Positions 43,766 to 52,759 are shown, counted from the first letter of the stretch. The stretch is 64,000 nt of DNA from Flavobacterium sp. HSC-32F16 (GCF_024171645.1 NZ_JALKAC010000006.1:124001-188000), one strand, 5' to 3'. Translations and numbers: made by a program. The notes: generated by a model not told the origin, from the letters alone.

Positions 43766-44779
43766 ATGAAATTTATTGTATGCGAAAAACCGCAGGAATT
43801 TAAATTAAAAGAAAAAGAAATTCCGGAACCAAAAGACGGTGAAGCTCTCTTGAAAATAAAAAGAATTGGAATCTGCGGAACTGATATTCACGCTTTTGGA
43901 GGTACTCAGCCGTATTTTGAATATCCCAGAATTTTGGGACACGAATTGGCTGCAGAATATGTAAAAGGAAATGCAGCAGGTTTTAAACCGGGTGATAAAG
44001 TCACTTTTATTCCGTATTTCAACTGCGGAACTTGTGTTGCGTGTCGAAACGGATTAACAAACTGCTGTGTAAATATCAAAGTTTTTGGAGTTCATATTGA
44101 CGGCGGAATGGCCGAATATGTTTCGATTCCGGAACAATATTTACTTCACGGTCAGGGATTAGATTATGATGAACTGGCTTTGGTTGAACCATTGGCAATT
44201 GCAGCGCACGGAATACGAAGAGCGGCTGTTAAGTCAACTGATACGGTTTTGGTAATGGGAGCAGGTCCAATTGGAATTGGACTGATTCAGTTTGCTAAAA
44301 TTGCCGGAGCAAAAGTGATCGTAATGGATATCAACGATTACAGATTAAATTTCTGTAAAACCGAATTGAATGCTGATGAAACCATCAATCCCTTAAACGA
44401 TGATGTAGCCGCAAAACTGGCTGAATTGACTAATGGTGATATGGCTAATGTTGTAATTGATGCTACTGGAAACCAAAAAGTGATGAACAGCGCTTTCAAT
44501 TATATTTCGCATGGCGGAAGATTTGTTTTAGTCGGGCTTCAAAAAGGTGAATTGAGTTTCAGTCATCCTGATTTCCATAAAAGAGAATCTACTTTAATGA
44601 GCAGTCGAAATGCCACTATTGAAGATTTTGAATATGTAATGAAATGTTTGAAAGAAGGTAAAATCGATCCTAAAAAATACATTACGCACAGAACAAGTTT
44701 CTCAGAAATGATTACTGATTTCGGACAATTAATTGATCCTAAAAACAATGTAATCAAGGCGTTAATTGAGATAGACTAA
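43766..44779 (+). CDS. Zinc-dependent alcohol dehydrogenase (sugar/polyol type)
   Basis: A 337-residue medium-chain dehydrogenase; ATG at 43766 is used, the longer frame starts with TTG at 43760. Catalytic zinc site: Cys in GICGTDIHAFGG and GHE in ILGHELAAEY. Structural zinc: four Cys in NCGTCVACRNGLTNCC. Rossmann motif VMGAGPIGIG. Resembles L-galactonate/threonine/fucose-type dehydrogenases. It may oxidise a related polyol or aldose or provide an alternative entry to the pathway, since two SDRs already fill the dehydrogenase steps. Confidence 0.85.
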   Translation: MKFIVCEKPQEFKLKEKEIPEPKDGEALLKIKRIGICGTDIHAFGGTQPYFEYPRILGHELAAEYVKGNAAGFKPGDKVTFIPYFNCGTCVACRNGLTNCCVNIKVFGVHIDGGMAEYVSIPEQYLLHGQGLDYDELALVEPLAIAAHGIRRAAVKSTDTVLVMGAGPIGIGLIQFAKIAGAKVIVMDINDYRLNFCKTELNADETINPLNDDVAAKLAELTNGDMANVVIDATGNQKVMNSAFNYISHGGRFVLVGLQKGELSFSHPDFHKRESTLMSSRNATIEDFEYVMKCLKEGKIDPKKYITHRTSFSEMITDFGQLIDPKNNVIKALIEID

Positions 44780-44788
44780 TTAAGAAAT

Positions 44789-44812
44789 CCGGCAGGTTTT
44801 TAAACCTGCCGG
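44789..44812. repeat. CCGGCAGGTTT palindrome
   Basis: A perfect 11-bp inverted repeat with a 2-nt loop followed by GGTTTACTG. Same family as 42641-42669 and 52646-52680; could act as a weak terminator. Confidence 0.7.
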
Positions 44813-44844
44813 GTTTACTGGATAACCTTTAAATAACCACAAAA

Positions 44845-45642
44845 ATGGATTTAAATTTAAAAAATAAAATTGTCGTTGTTTCCGGTTCAGCTGGAAAGGA
44901 AGGCAGTATTGGAGAAACAATTATTAACCGAATTGCAGACGAAGGTGCGATTCCGGTTTTGGTTGACAGAAATGCAAGAGGTTTCGCTTACGCGGAAGCT
45001 TTCCAAAAAAGAGGAATAGATTCGTTATTTGTGCAGACAGATGTTACTGATCCCGTTGAAATCGAAAATGCTGTAAAAACAATCATAGCAAAATACGGAA
45101 GAATCGATGCTGTTATCAACAATGTTGGTGTAAACGACGGTGCAGGTTTAGAGGCGAGCTACGAGGAATTTATGGATTCTTTGAAACTTAATGTAGTAAG
45201 TTATTTTTTGTTGGTTAAATATGCGCTTCCGTACTTAAAAGAATCAAAAGGAAATATCTTAAATATTGGTTCAAAAGTAGCTTTAACAGGGCAGGGCGGA
45301 ACTTCGGGTTATGCTGCTGCAAAAGGCGGCGTTTTAGGTCTTACAAGAGAATGGGCGGTAGATTTAATCCAATTCGGAATCCGTTCTAATGCTATTATTA
45401 TTGCTGAAAGTTATACTCCTGCATACGAAGACTGGATTAAAACATTGGCAGATGGAGAAACCGTTTTAAAGAAAATCAATAAAAGTATTCCGTTTGAAGG
45501 CAGAATGACCAAAACAGAAGAAATTGCAGATACGGCGCTTTTCATTATTTCTGATCGTTCATCTCATACTACAGGACAATTTGTTTTTGTAGATGGCGGT
45601 TACGTGCATTTAGATCGTGCTTTAATCAACGATGTAAACTAA
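44845..45642 (+). CDS. SDR dehydrogenase, likely L-fucose/L-rhamnose dehydrogenase
   Basis: A 265-residue SDR with VVSGSAGKEGSIGETI as cofactor loop, DVTD, NNVG, a catalytic Ser in LNIGSKVAL and YAAAK as Tyr/Lys, and VDGGYVH. Together with the lactonase gene six bases downstream it fits the oxidation of a 6-deoxyaldose to its lactone. The glycine-rich loop contains extra residues compared with the other SDR (GSAGKEGSIG). Assignment rests mainly on neighbours. Confidence 0.78.
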   Translation: MDLNLKNKIVVVSGSAGKEGSIGETIINRIADEGAIPVLVDRNARGFAYAEAFQKRGIDSLFVQTDVTDPVEIENAVKTIIAKYGRIDAVINNVGVNDGAGLEASYEEFMDSLKLNVVSYFLLVKYALPYLKESKGNILNIGSKVALTGQGGTSGYAAAKGGVLGLTREWAVDLIQFGIRSNAIIIAESYTPAYEDWIKTLADGETVLKKINKSIPFEGRMTKTEEIADTALFIISDRSSHTTGQFVFVDGGYVHLDRALINDVN

Positions 45643-45648
45643 TTCAGG

Positions 45649-46485
45649 ATGAATAACCGAATTGATTCTCATCAGCATTTTTGGAAATTTGATCCCGTAA
45701 GAGACAGCTGGATTGATGAAAGTATGTCGAAAATTCAAAGAGATTTCCTTCCGGAAGATTTATTGCCACTGCTTAAAGAAAACAAATTTTCGGGTTGTGT
45801 AGCAGTTCAGGCAAGTCAGTCTGAAGATGAAACCCATTTCCTTGTTGATCTGGCTTCAAAAAATGATTTTATAAAAGGAATCGTTGGCTGGGTTGATCTT
45901 CGTGCAGATAATATTTCAGATCGTTTACGTCATTTTTCTTCAAATAAAACCATTAAAGGATTCCGACACGTTATACAAGGTGAAGCTAATGATTTTATGT
46001 TTAGGGAAGATTTCCGCAACGGAATTTCAGCTTTAAAAGAGTTTGATTTTACATATGATATTCTGATTTTTCATCGTCAGTTACCAGCAGCAATAAGTTT
46101 GGTAAAAGATTTCCCAGATCAAAAGTTTGTGATTGATCATATTGCAAAACCAGATATTAAATCAGGCAGTATAGTTTCGTGGAAAAAAGGAATCGAAGAA
46201 ATTGCAAAATACGACAATGTATGGTGTAAAATTTCAGGAATGGTTACAGAAGCCGACTGGAAGAACTGGAAACCAGAGGATTTAAAACCGTATTTAGACG
46301 TGATTTTTGAAAATTTCCCAGCAGATAAAATACTATACGGTTCAGATTGGCCGGTTCTAAATGCAGCTTCTGATTATAATGAGGTTGTGAAAACTTTAGA
46401 AGATTATATTTCGAAGTTTTCTGTTGATGATCAAAATAAGATTTGGTTTGAAAATGCGGTTTCGTTTTATAATTTGAATAAATAA
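45649..46485 (+). CDS. Amidohydrolase-family lactonase (L-fuconolactonase/rhamnonolactonase-like)
   Basis: A 278-residue amidohydrolase-2 TIM barrel: N-terminal RIDSHQHFWKFDP (HxH), GCVAVQASQSEDET, KGFRHVIQGE, FVIDHIAKPDI with a conserved His, and LYGSDWPVL with the catalytic Asp. This sequence pattern is typical of L-fucono- and L-rhamnono-lactonases. It hydrolyses the lactone made by the preceding SDR to the aldonate. It is the last gene of the five-gene plus-strand group. Confidence 0.87.
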   Translation: MNNRIDSHQHFWKFDPVRDSWIDESMSKIQRDFLPEDLLPLLKENKFSGCVAVQASQSEDETHFLVDLASKNDFIKGIVGWVDLRADNISDRLRHFSSNKTIKGFRHVIQGEANDFMFREDFRNGISALKEFDFTYDILIFHRQLPAAISLVKDFPDQKFVIDHIAKPDIKSGSIVSWKKGIEEIAKYDNVWCKISGMVTEADWKNWKPEDLKPYLDVIFENFPADKILYGSDWPVLNAASDYNEVVKTLEDYISKFSVDDQNKIWFENAVSFYNLNK

Positions 46486-46491
46486 TTTTTT

Positions 46492-46554
46492 AGCCACAGA
46501 TTAAAATGATTTTCACAGATTTTTTTAATCATTTTAATCCTTTAATCTGTGGCT
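46492..46554. repeat. AGCCACAGATTAAAA palindrome
   Basis: Left arm from 46492 (AGCCACAGATTAAAATGATT) and an inverse right arm ending at 46554. A second copy is at 52696-52759. It directly follows the lactonase gene. Confidence 0.75.
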
Positions 46555-46580
46555 GAATATATTTTACGCGCAAACTTGTT

Positions 46581-46666
46581 AAACATAGCCCGTGGTTTCA
46601 ATTACGGGGACGTAATATTGTCACGCTTCGTATGTGTTCCCGTAATTGAAACCACGGGCTATGTTT
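46581..46666. repeat. 28-bp perfect inverted repeat, CCCGTGGTTTCAA family
   Basis: The left arm (46581-46608) and right arm (46639-46666) are perfect 28-bp inverses; core AGCCCGTGGTTTCAATT. A second copy (58396-58490) also shares the GGGACG(T/C)AATAT inner flank. Confidence 0.85.
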
Positions 46667-46698
46667 GAAGATAGGATAGAATTAAATTAGATGTCGTA

Positions 46699-46786
46699 TG
46701 TCTTTGCGAGGAACGAAGCAATCACATTTGCTATATCAAGCTTTGTCGAATATTTTACTGAGATTGCTTCGTTCCTCGCAATGACA
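46699..46786. repeat. 25-bp inverted repeat, GCGAGGAACGAAGCAATC family
   Basis: Left arm 46699-46723 and right arm 46762-46786 match at 24 of 25 bases. It has the architecture of the elements at 60884-60985 and 63417-63517. The palindromes at 46492, 46581 and 46699 together fill the whole 46486-46799 spacer. Confidence 0.85.
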
Positions 46787-46799
46787 AAGCGTTGTGTTT

Positions 46800-47990
46800 T
46801 TACTGTTTCAAAACATCATTTCCAGAATCCCATTTCTTCTGCCAGGCCGGATATTTTTTCAATGCTTTTTCCGGTTTATCGGTATACCATGCATAACCGC
46901 TTCTGCGCTCTCGGCTCACTTCTGCAAGAGAATATAAAAGTTCACTGTTTCTGTCTGAGAATAAAGGTTTATGAGATCCTAATTCGTAATATCTCGTCCA
47001 GATTGGCGGTGCAGCAGTATCAGTTACTACACGAACATCATTAGTGATTTTTTTGTATTTAGAATCCATTTCCGGAGCCTGAAAACTTTCAACTCTCGTA
47101 TTGTATATTTTAGAATCCTGAAACCACTTTACAGCACTTTGCACGGAGTTAATTATTTTTTCATTCGGATTATCAATTGCCATTAAAAACAGCACAACAT
47201 CTACACTTTCTGCATTACAGATACTTGGCGGTTCAAATTTTCTCGCCCACGTTGGTAAAAGCGTAATTTCATCATGCTGCTGACACCAGGCGGTTAATTT
47301 TCCGTCTTCTTTAATCTGCATTTTTAAAATACAGTCAATGCCTTTTTCGTAGGATGTAGTTACTTTCTTTCTGATTTTAGGGTCGATAAATGTAAAATCA
47401 GGATCATTGTTTACGATCTTTTTCAAAAGATTCATGATACCCATATAAGCGCCGTCATTAAATGTAATATGTCGGCTGTACCCTTTTTCCAGAGGAAAAT
47501 ATTGAGGCCAGCCTCCGTTGCCGTATTGCGCTTCCATGATAAAATCAATTCCTTTTAATGCGCCGTCTTTGTATTTTGCCTCTTTAGTCAAAGTATACAC
47601 CTGAGCCAGATAATTGACGTGCGTATAAGTCGTTTCATTGTCAAAAGTTGTATGCAGAATTGCTTTGGTTTTAATGACCGTATCGATTTGCTTTGGAGTC
47701 AGAATCGCTTTCATATCGTAATTCTTCGGCCATCCGCCATTATTACGCTGAAAGAGCAAAATATTATCAGCAATTTTAGCATAATCCGTTTCCGCATATT
47801 GAGGCTGATTTGGAATCGGATTTACGATATTGGTTTTGTCTTTAATATGGTACCAATGGTTGGTGCCGTCAGTAAAAACTTTGGTACTGATTACTAATTT
47901 TTCCTCTTTGTTAGTTTGTGCATTCGAATGTAAAAACGAAAATACGCAAAGACTTAAAACAACTGCTTTTGAACTATTGATAAATTTCAT
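46800..47990 (-). CDS. Pectate lyase, family PL10
   Basis: A 396-residue exported enzyme with a signal peptide ending near HSNAQ. PL10 features: LLFQRNNGGWPKNYDM, TTFDNETTYTHVNYLAQVYTL, FIMEAQYGNGGWPQYFPL, TFNDGAYMGIMNLL, ICNAESVDVVLFLMAI and IWTRYYEL near the C-terminus holding candidate catalytic Arg/Tyr. It cleaves unsubstituted galacturonan by beta-elimination, assisted by calcium. It lies 13 bp after the GH28 gene, so the pair forms a pectin backbone operon under the operator at 49808. Confidence 0.9.
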   Translation of the reverse strand: MKFINSSKAVVLSLCVFSFLHSNAQTNKEEKLVISTKVFTDGTNHWYHIKDKTNIVNPIPNQPQYAETDYAKIADNILLFQRNNGGWPKNYDMKAILTPKQIDTVIKTKAILHTTFDNETTYTHVNYLAQVYTLTKEAKYKDGALKGIDFIMEAQYGNGGWPQYFPLEKGYSRHITFNDGAYMGIMNLLKKIVNNDPDFTFIDPKIRKKVTTSYEKGIDCILKMQIKEDGKLTAWCQQHDEITLLPTWARKFEPPSICNAESVDVVLFLMAIDNPNEKIINSVQSAVKWFQDSKIYNTRVESFQAPEMDSKYKKITNDVRVVTDTAAPPIWTRYYELGSHKPLFSDRNSELLYSLAEVSRERRSGYAWYTDKPEKALKKYPAWQKKWDSGNDVLKQ

Positions 47991-48003
47991 TTTGAAATTG
48001 TGA

Positions 48004-49686
48004 TTAAAATTTTACAGCTCCTTTTGGAACATCATTTCCAAGAGTTGTCGTTTTTGAAAAATCTAATTTTTTAGAAGAAACCAATTCAATATTTGCGTTT
48101 CCTTCACCATTAATATTTACAGCTTTAGCAGATGTAGAATTAAACTCAACATCTTTTAAAGACATATTTTTTACATTGTAAACTTCAAATACATTACTTT
48201 CTTTAATATCCAGTTTTGCATTGGTGATTTTGATTCCGTTTGCGTCTATAATCGAAAATCCTTTTTCTGCAGTAACCGTTAAGTTTGAGATTTCGATATT
48301 TTCAAGATTCATTTCAGGAAGACCTTGTAAAAATACTGCCTGCTGCGCGCCTTTGATGGTAATGTTTTTAATCGAAATATTTTTAAATTGAGGCGTTTCA
48401 ACTGTTACAGGCATTGCTTTATTAACGATTTTGTCTCCGCCTTCCTCTAAAGTTTCAGCTATAGATTTTCCTCCATAATACAAATTAAAAGAAATGGCCT
48501 GCGATGGAATATCAGTCATAAAAACATCCGAAATAAAGATATTTTCTACAACACCGCCTCTTCCACGTGCACTTTTAAAACGCAAACCAACATCAGTACC
48601 CATAAAAGTACAATTTGAAACATGAAGATTTTTTACACCTCCTGACATTTCGCTTCCAACCGTTACACCACCGTGTCCGTGATATACAATATTGTTTCTG
48701 ACAATAATATTTTCGCACGGAACACCTCTTTCACGCCCGTCTTTATCCTTTCCTGATTTAATACAGATAGCATCGTCACCAACATCAAAACTTGAATTTT
48801 CAACCAAAACATTTTTACAGCATTCTACATCAAGACCGTCACCATTTTGAGAATACCACGGATTACGAACCGTTACATTTCTCACAATTAAATCTTCAAC
48901 CATAAAAGGGTGAATATTCCACGCTGGTGAATTTTGAAAAACAGGACCGTCAAATAAAACTCTTTTGCTGTTTTGAATACTTACCATTACCGGACGCAGG
49001 AAATCGTGAATAGTTTCAAATTCTTCTTTCGTTTTTAAATCTGGACGTACATTCTGATCCGCACCTTTAGAAGCGTTCATAAAAGTTTCAGATGGATACC
49101 AGCTTGTTTTGTCTTTGTTTAAAACCCCGCCTGAATTGACAAATTTCTTCCATTGACTCTCTGTTAATTTACTCTTTTTAACCTGTCTCCAAACTTCTCC
49201 GGAACCATCCCAAACACCATTTCCGGTAAAAGCGATGTTTTCCAGATTTTTACCATAAATAGGAGAGATGCATCGCCAGGTATTTAATCCTTCAAAATTG
49301 GTTTCGATAATTGGATACAAAGATTTATCTGTAGAAAATTTTATTAAAGCGCCTCTTTCGGCATGTAATTCAATATTACTTTTTAGAATAATTGGCCCTG
49401 TAAGCCAGATTCCCGGAGGAATAATAACTTTTCCGCCTCCTTTTTTAGAAACAGCATCAATCGCATCGGCGAAAGCCTTAGTATTTAAAACATAACCACC
49501 GTTAACCGCACCAAAATCTTTTATGTTTACACTGTTTTTAGGAATAACAGGTTCTTTTATTTTGGTCATTTTAAATTCGATGTCTTTGTAAGTATCAGAC
49601 GCTTTTTGTGCCAAAACCGGTACAGAAAAACTTACTGCCAGAATGGTCAGTGCTGTGCAGAAAAGATTGGTTAGGTTAGTTTTCAT
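48004..49686 (-). CDS. GH28 polygalacturonase
   Basis: A 560-residue exported parallel beta-helix enzyme (signal peptide about 1-26). NIKDFGAVNGG opens the family; catalytic segments are NGDGLD (281-286, Asp 283), GDDA (303-306, Asp pair 304-305), GHGG (337-340, His 338) and RFKSARGRGG holding the substrate-binding Arg/Lys. It hydrolyses galacturonic acid linkages in pectin, or an exo/rhamnogalacturonan variant. It is first in the operon with PL10 and has a perfect palindromic operator in its promoter. Confidence 0.93.
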   Translation of the reverse strand: MKTNLTNLFCTALTILAVSFSVPVLAQKASDTYKDIEFKMTKIKEPVIPKNSVNIKDFGAVNGGYVLNTKAFADAIDAVSKKGGGKVIIPPGIWLTGPIILKSNIELHAERGALIKFSTDKSLYPIIETNFEGLNTWRCISPIYGKNLENIAFTGNGVWDGSGEVWRQVKKSKLTESQWKKFVNSGGVLNKDKTSWYPSETFMNASKGADQNVRPDLKTKEEFETIHDFLRPVMVSIQNSKRVLFDGPVFQNSPAWNIHPFMVEDLIVRNVTVRNPWYSQNGDGLDVECCKNVLVENSSFDVGDDAICIKSGKDKDGRERGVPCENIIVRNNIVYHGHGGVTVGSEMSGGVKNLHVSNCTFMGTDVGLRFKSARGRGGVVENIFISDVFMTDIPSQAISFNLYYGGKSIAETLEEGGDKIVNKAMPVTVETPQFKNISIKNITIKGAQQAVFLQGLPEMNLENIEISNLTVTAEKGFSIIDANGIKITNAKLDIKESNVFEVYNVKNMSLKDVEFNSTSAKAVNINGEGNANIELVSSKKLDFSKTTTLGNDVPKGAVKF

Positions 49687-49807
49687 TTGTGTTGTATTAT
49701 GATTAAAATTTACTTTTTAAGTATTTTTTGATGCTGAGTCGATTTTTTATTGGTTAATTTTTTATTTGATGAATAAAAATAATCTCATAAAAAGGATAAT
49801 CTAATAA

Positions 49808-49829
49808 TGTAATCGATTACACAAATCTA
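49808..49829 (-). promoter_or_regulatory. Perfect operator TGTAATCGATTACA with adjacent -7 box (GH28-PL10)
   Basis: TGTAATCGATTACA (49808-49821) is a perfect 14-bp palindrome, typical of a LacI-type regulator. On the minus strand the -7 box TAGATTTG (49829-49822) abuts it, so the transcription start would fall inside the operator. Candidate TTTG upstream at 49848-49845 has a 15-bp spacer, or TTG at 49854-49852 with 22. A one-mismatch copy lies at 41702. No LacI gene is in the window. Confidence 0.72.
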
Positions 49830-49961
49830 TTAAAAAAATATTACCAAACGGCAATTTTGATTTAATTATAACAGATTTTTTATGAATTTGATTTTTTTAA
49901 TGGAAAATGATTTAAAACCAATATTTAAATTTTTACCTCAAAATTTTTACAAAGCTTGCTG

Positions 49962-49981
49962 TTACAGGAGGGTACAGGATG
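49962..49981 (+). promoter_or_regulatory. Direct repeat TACAGGA, 10-bp period
   Basis: TACAGGA occurs at 49963-49969 and 49973-49979, one helical turn apart, about 140 bp upstream of the beta-helix gene at 50119. A related pair (ACAGGA, GCAGGT, same period) is found upstream of the GH78 gene at 61123. Possible activator site. The rest of the 49830-50118 spacer is AT-rich without a gene. Confidence 0.35.
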
Positions 49982-50118
49982 CTTGTCATTTTATATTCTT
50001 CTAAATTGTCCCAATTATTTGGTAAAAGTGTTAAAAATACATTTATTTGTAAAAATACTAGCACTTTAAATAAATGCCTCGTAATTTTAGCTCAAGAAAA
50101 AAATCAATACTATAAATA

Positions 50119-52635
50119 ATGCGTTTAATTCCTTTCAACAAATTACTAGTCGTTTTTTTGATGATATTCTCGCTTTCGGCAAGTGGAGCAGAAATTTGGG
50201 TTTCACCATCAGGAAAAGATTCGAACCTCGGAACAAAATCAAGTCCGCTGGCAACGGTTCATATGGCAATGCGAAAAGCCAGAGAACTTCGTCGTTTAAA
50301 AGATCCATCGATTAAAGACGGAATCCGAATCATTGTAATGAACGGAACGTATTATTTAAACGAACCATTATTTGTTCGCCCTGAAGATTCAGGAACTGCG
50401 GATAGTCCGACAACAATTGAAGCCGATGTCAATGCAAAACCAATTATAAGCGGTGGAATCGAAATCAAAAACTGGACAAAATCGACAACGGTTATCAACG
50501 GATTAAAAAAAGGCTCTGTTTGGGTAGCTGATGCGCCTAAAAAAGCAGGAAGTCTGATAGATTACAGACAATTGTGGGTAAATGGCAAAAAAGCCATAAG
50601 AGCCAAAAATACTGCGGGCACAACAATGGAACGCATTTTATCGTGGAATCACGAAGAACAAACCTGCTGGATTCCGTTTAAAGATAAATCAGTGAAGTAC
50701 GAACCAGGAATGGAAATGTTTATCGTACAATGGTGGTCAAACGCTAATCTTCGAATCAAAAATATTGAAGTACAAAAAGACAGTGCTAAACTTTCATTTG
50801 AAGAACCAGAAAGCCGTATTCAAAGCGAACATCCGTGGCCTGCACCTTGGATTTCTAAAAACAACGGAAATTCAGCTTATTTCTTAAACAATGCTTTTTC
50901 GCTTTTAAATGAACCGGGAGAATGGTATTTAGATAAGAAGAATGCAAAAATCTATTATATTCCACGAGCTGGAGAAGAAATTAATTCGGCAGTTGTAACC
51001 GCTCCCGTTTTAGAAAATCTGGTTGAAGTAAAAGGAACAATTGATTCTCCTGTAAGTTATTTTCAATTTAAAGGAATTTCGTTTCAGTACAGCAATTGGC
51101 TTCGTCCGTCACAGCAAGGTCATGTGCCGTTACAGTCAGGTTTGTATTTGTTAGACGCTTATAAATTGAAAGTTCCAGGAACGCCAAATCAGGCGAATTT
51201 AGAAAATCAAGCTTGGGTGGGAAGACCTCGCTCGGCGGTTGAAGTAAATTATGCTAATAATATTCAATTCGAATCGTGTCGTTTTGAGCATTTATCTTCG
51301 ACTGGTTTAGATTTAAATAAAGGAACAAATCACAATACTGTAAAAGGAAATTTATTTAAAGATATTGGCGGAAGTGCCATCAATGTTGGAATTTTCTCTG
51401 AAGAAGCTTTTGAAGCGCATTTGCCTTTAATTATAAAAGATGAAAGAGAAATGTGTTCGGATGAAGTGATTTCTGATAATTTAATCACAAACGTAACCAA
51501 TGAAGATTGGGGAACTTTAGGAATCAGCGCAGGTTTTGTTCGAAATATTATCATTGAACACAACGAAATTTCAGATGTATCGTATTCCGGAATGGCAATG
51601 GGTTGGGGTTGGACGCATACACCAAATGTGATGCAGAACAATAAAATTCTGGCGAATAAAATCCATCATTACGCAAAACATTTGCATGATGTGGCTGGAA
51701 TTTATACGCTTTCGGCTCAGCCAAACAGCCGAATTGAAGAGAATTATATCGACAAGGTTTACAACAGTCCGTATGCACACGATCCGTTTTTATGGCTGTA
51801 TTTGTATACCGATGAAGGAAGTGAAGGTTTTACGATTAAAAACAACTGGATTGCCGAAAAGAAAATCCTTAAAAACCATAATGGTCCAAAGGGAAATATT
51901 TGGGAGCACAATGATCCGTATGTTAGTTCTAAAATTAAAGAAAATGCTGGAATTAGAGCGCCTTACAAAGATTTAGAAAAAGAAGTTGTTATCGATGAAA
52001 AATGGGGATTGCAGGAAATGCCGAAACCGTATGCAATCGAATTGATAGGTTCTGATTTTGATATTGAAAAAATCAAATCGACTTTGGTTGGGTTTAGAAT
52101 TGTAGGTCAGGAATTGTACCAATGGAAAAATCATTTGGTGATTTACGGAAAAATGAATCAGCCGGAAAGAACGAAACGAAAACTGGAAGGCGCTTTTCCT
52201 TCTTTAGAAATTAAAATCTATGATGATTTGGTTTATGATTTCCAAAACTTCGAAAGATGTAAAGATTCCAAACCAGCATCAGATTGGGAAAATGTGGTTT
52301 TAACAGCGAATCTTCCTGCTGATGAAAAACTCCAAAAAGAATATGTAGAGTATCACAAAACCCAATTTGAAAAATGGCCAGAAGTTGCCAAAGGTTTCTG
52401 TAATGCCGATTTTCAGCAATTGCAGGTTTTCAAAAAAGACCGACAATTAATTTTAGTAATCAGTATTCCGAAAGGAGAAAGCTTAGATAAATTAAATCCA
52501 AAAACAACACAAAATAATCCGCGTGTAGACGATTGGAACGTCTTGATGAAAAAATACCAAAGCGGAATCGAAGGCGCAAAACCAGATGAAACCTGGATTT
52601 TCTTAAACAAAGTAGCAATAGAAGCAAAAAAATAA
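50119..52635 (+). CDS. Exported beta-helix glycosidase-like protein fused to rhamnose-mutarotase-like domain
   Basis: An 838-residue protein. A signal peptide (1-23) is followed by a right-handed parallel beta-helix region (about 25-620; EIWVSPSGKDSNLGTKSSPLATVHMA, then repeated N-x-I-x-x-N turns such as IIIEHNEISDVSYSGMAMGWGW). This resembles GH141-like helices. The C-terminal 200 residues are different: residues 725-832 resemble RhaM, with EYVEYH (741-746) and WPEV (753-756); residues 636-710 look like a second dimeric alpha-beta-barrel half. The mutarotase-type His is 746. This fusion would release a 6-deoxysugar and help convert its anomers outside the cytoplasm. Confidence 0.78.
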   Translation: MRLIPFNKLLVVFLMIFSLSASGAEIWVSPSGKDSNLGTKSSPLATVHMAMRKARELRRLKDPSIKDGIRIIVMNGTYYLNEPLFVRPEDSGTADSPTTIEADVNAKPIISGGIEIKNWTKSTTVINGLKKGSVWVADAPKKAGSLIDYRQLWVNGKKAIRAKNTAGTTMERILSWNHEEQTCWIPFKDKSVKYEPGMEMFIVQWWSNANLRIKNIEVQKDSAKLSFEEPESRIQSEHPWPAPWISKNNGNSAYFLNNAFSLLNEPGEWYLDKKNAKIYYIPRAGEEINSAVVTAPVLENLVEVKGTIDSPVSYFQFKGISFQYSNWLRPSQQGHVPLQSGLYLLDAYKLKVPGTPNQANLENQAWVGRPRSAVEVNYANNIQFESCRFEHLSSTGLDLNKGTNHNTVKGNLFKDIGGSAINVGIFSEEAFEAHLPLIIKDEREMCSDEVISDNLITNVTNEDWGTLGISAGFVRNIIIEHNEISDVSYSGMAMGWGWTHTPNVMQNNKILANKIHHYAKHLHDVAGIYTLSAQPNSRIEENYIDKVYNSPYAHDPFLWLYLYTDEGSEGFTIKNNWIAEKKILKNHNGPKGNIWEHNDPYVSSKIKENAGIRAPYKDLEKEVVIDEKWGLQEMPKPYAIELIGSDFDIEKIKSTLVGFRIVGQELYQWKNHLVIYGKMNQPERTKRKLEGAFPSLEIKIYDDLVYDFQNFERCKDSKPASDWENVVLTANLPADEKLQKEYVEYHKTQFEKWPEVAKGFCNADFQQLQVFKKDRQLILVISIPKGESLDKLNPKTTQNNPRVDDWNVLMKKYQSGIEGAKPDETWIFLNKVAIEAKK

Positions 52636-52645
52636 TACGTTGCAA

Positions 52646-52680
52646 TAAACCCGACAGGTTTTTAAAACCTGTCGGGTTTA
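52646..52680. repeat. ACCCGACAGGTTT palindrome / possible terminator
   Basis: TAAACCCGACAGGTTT (52646-52661) and its perfect 16-bp inverse (52665-52680). Follows the beta-helix gene stop. Same family as 42641 and 44789. Confidence 0.78.
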
Positions 52681-52695
52681 CGTTGAGAAATATTT

Positions 52696-52759
52696 AGCCA
52701 CAGATTAAAAGGATTAAAGAGATTTTTTCTAATCTGTGAAAATCCTTTTAATCTGTGGC
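52696..52759. repeat. AGCCACAGATTAAAA palindrome, second copy
   Basis: AGCCACAGATTAAAAGGATT (52696-52715) and its inverse (52741-52759), with a second internal inverted pair (CACAGATT-type, AATCTGTG). It lies directly behind the previous palindrome. Confidence 0.75.

Noticed and set aside
46691..47044. 117-codon plus-strand frame
   Set aside because: Runs through a palindrome and antisense to the PL10 gene; composition is a shadow of the lyase.
51330..51780. Antisense frames over the beta-helix gene
   Set aside because: Shadows of the regular N-rich helix coding pattern; no start or family evidence.
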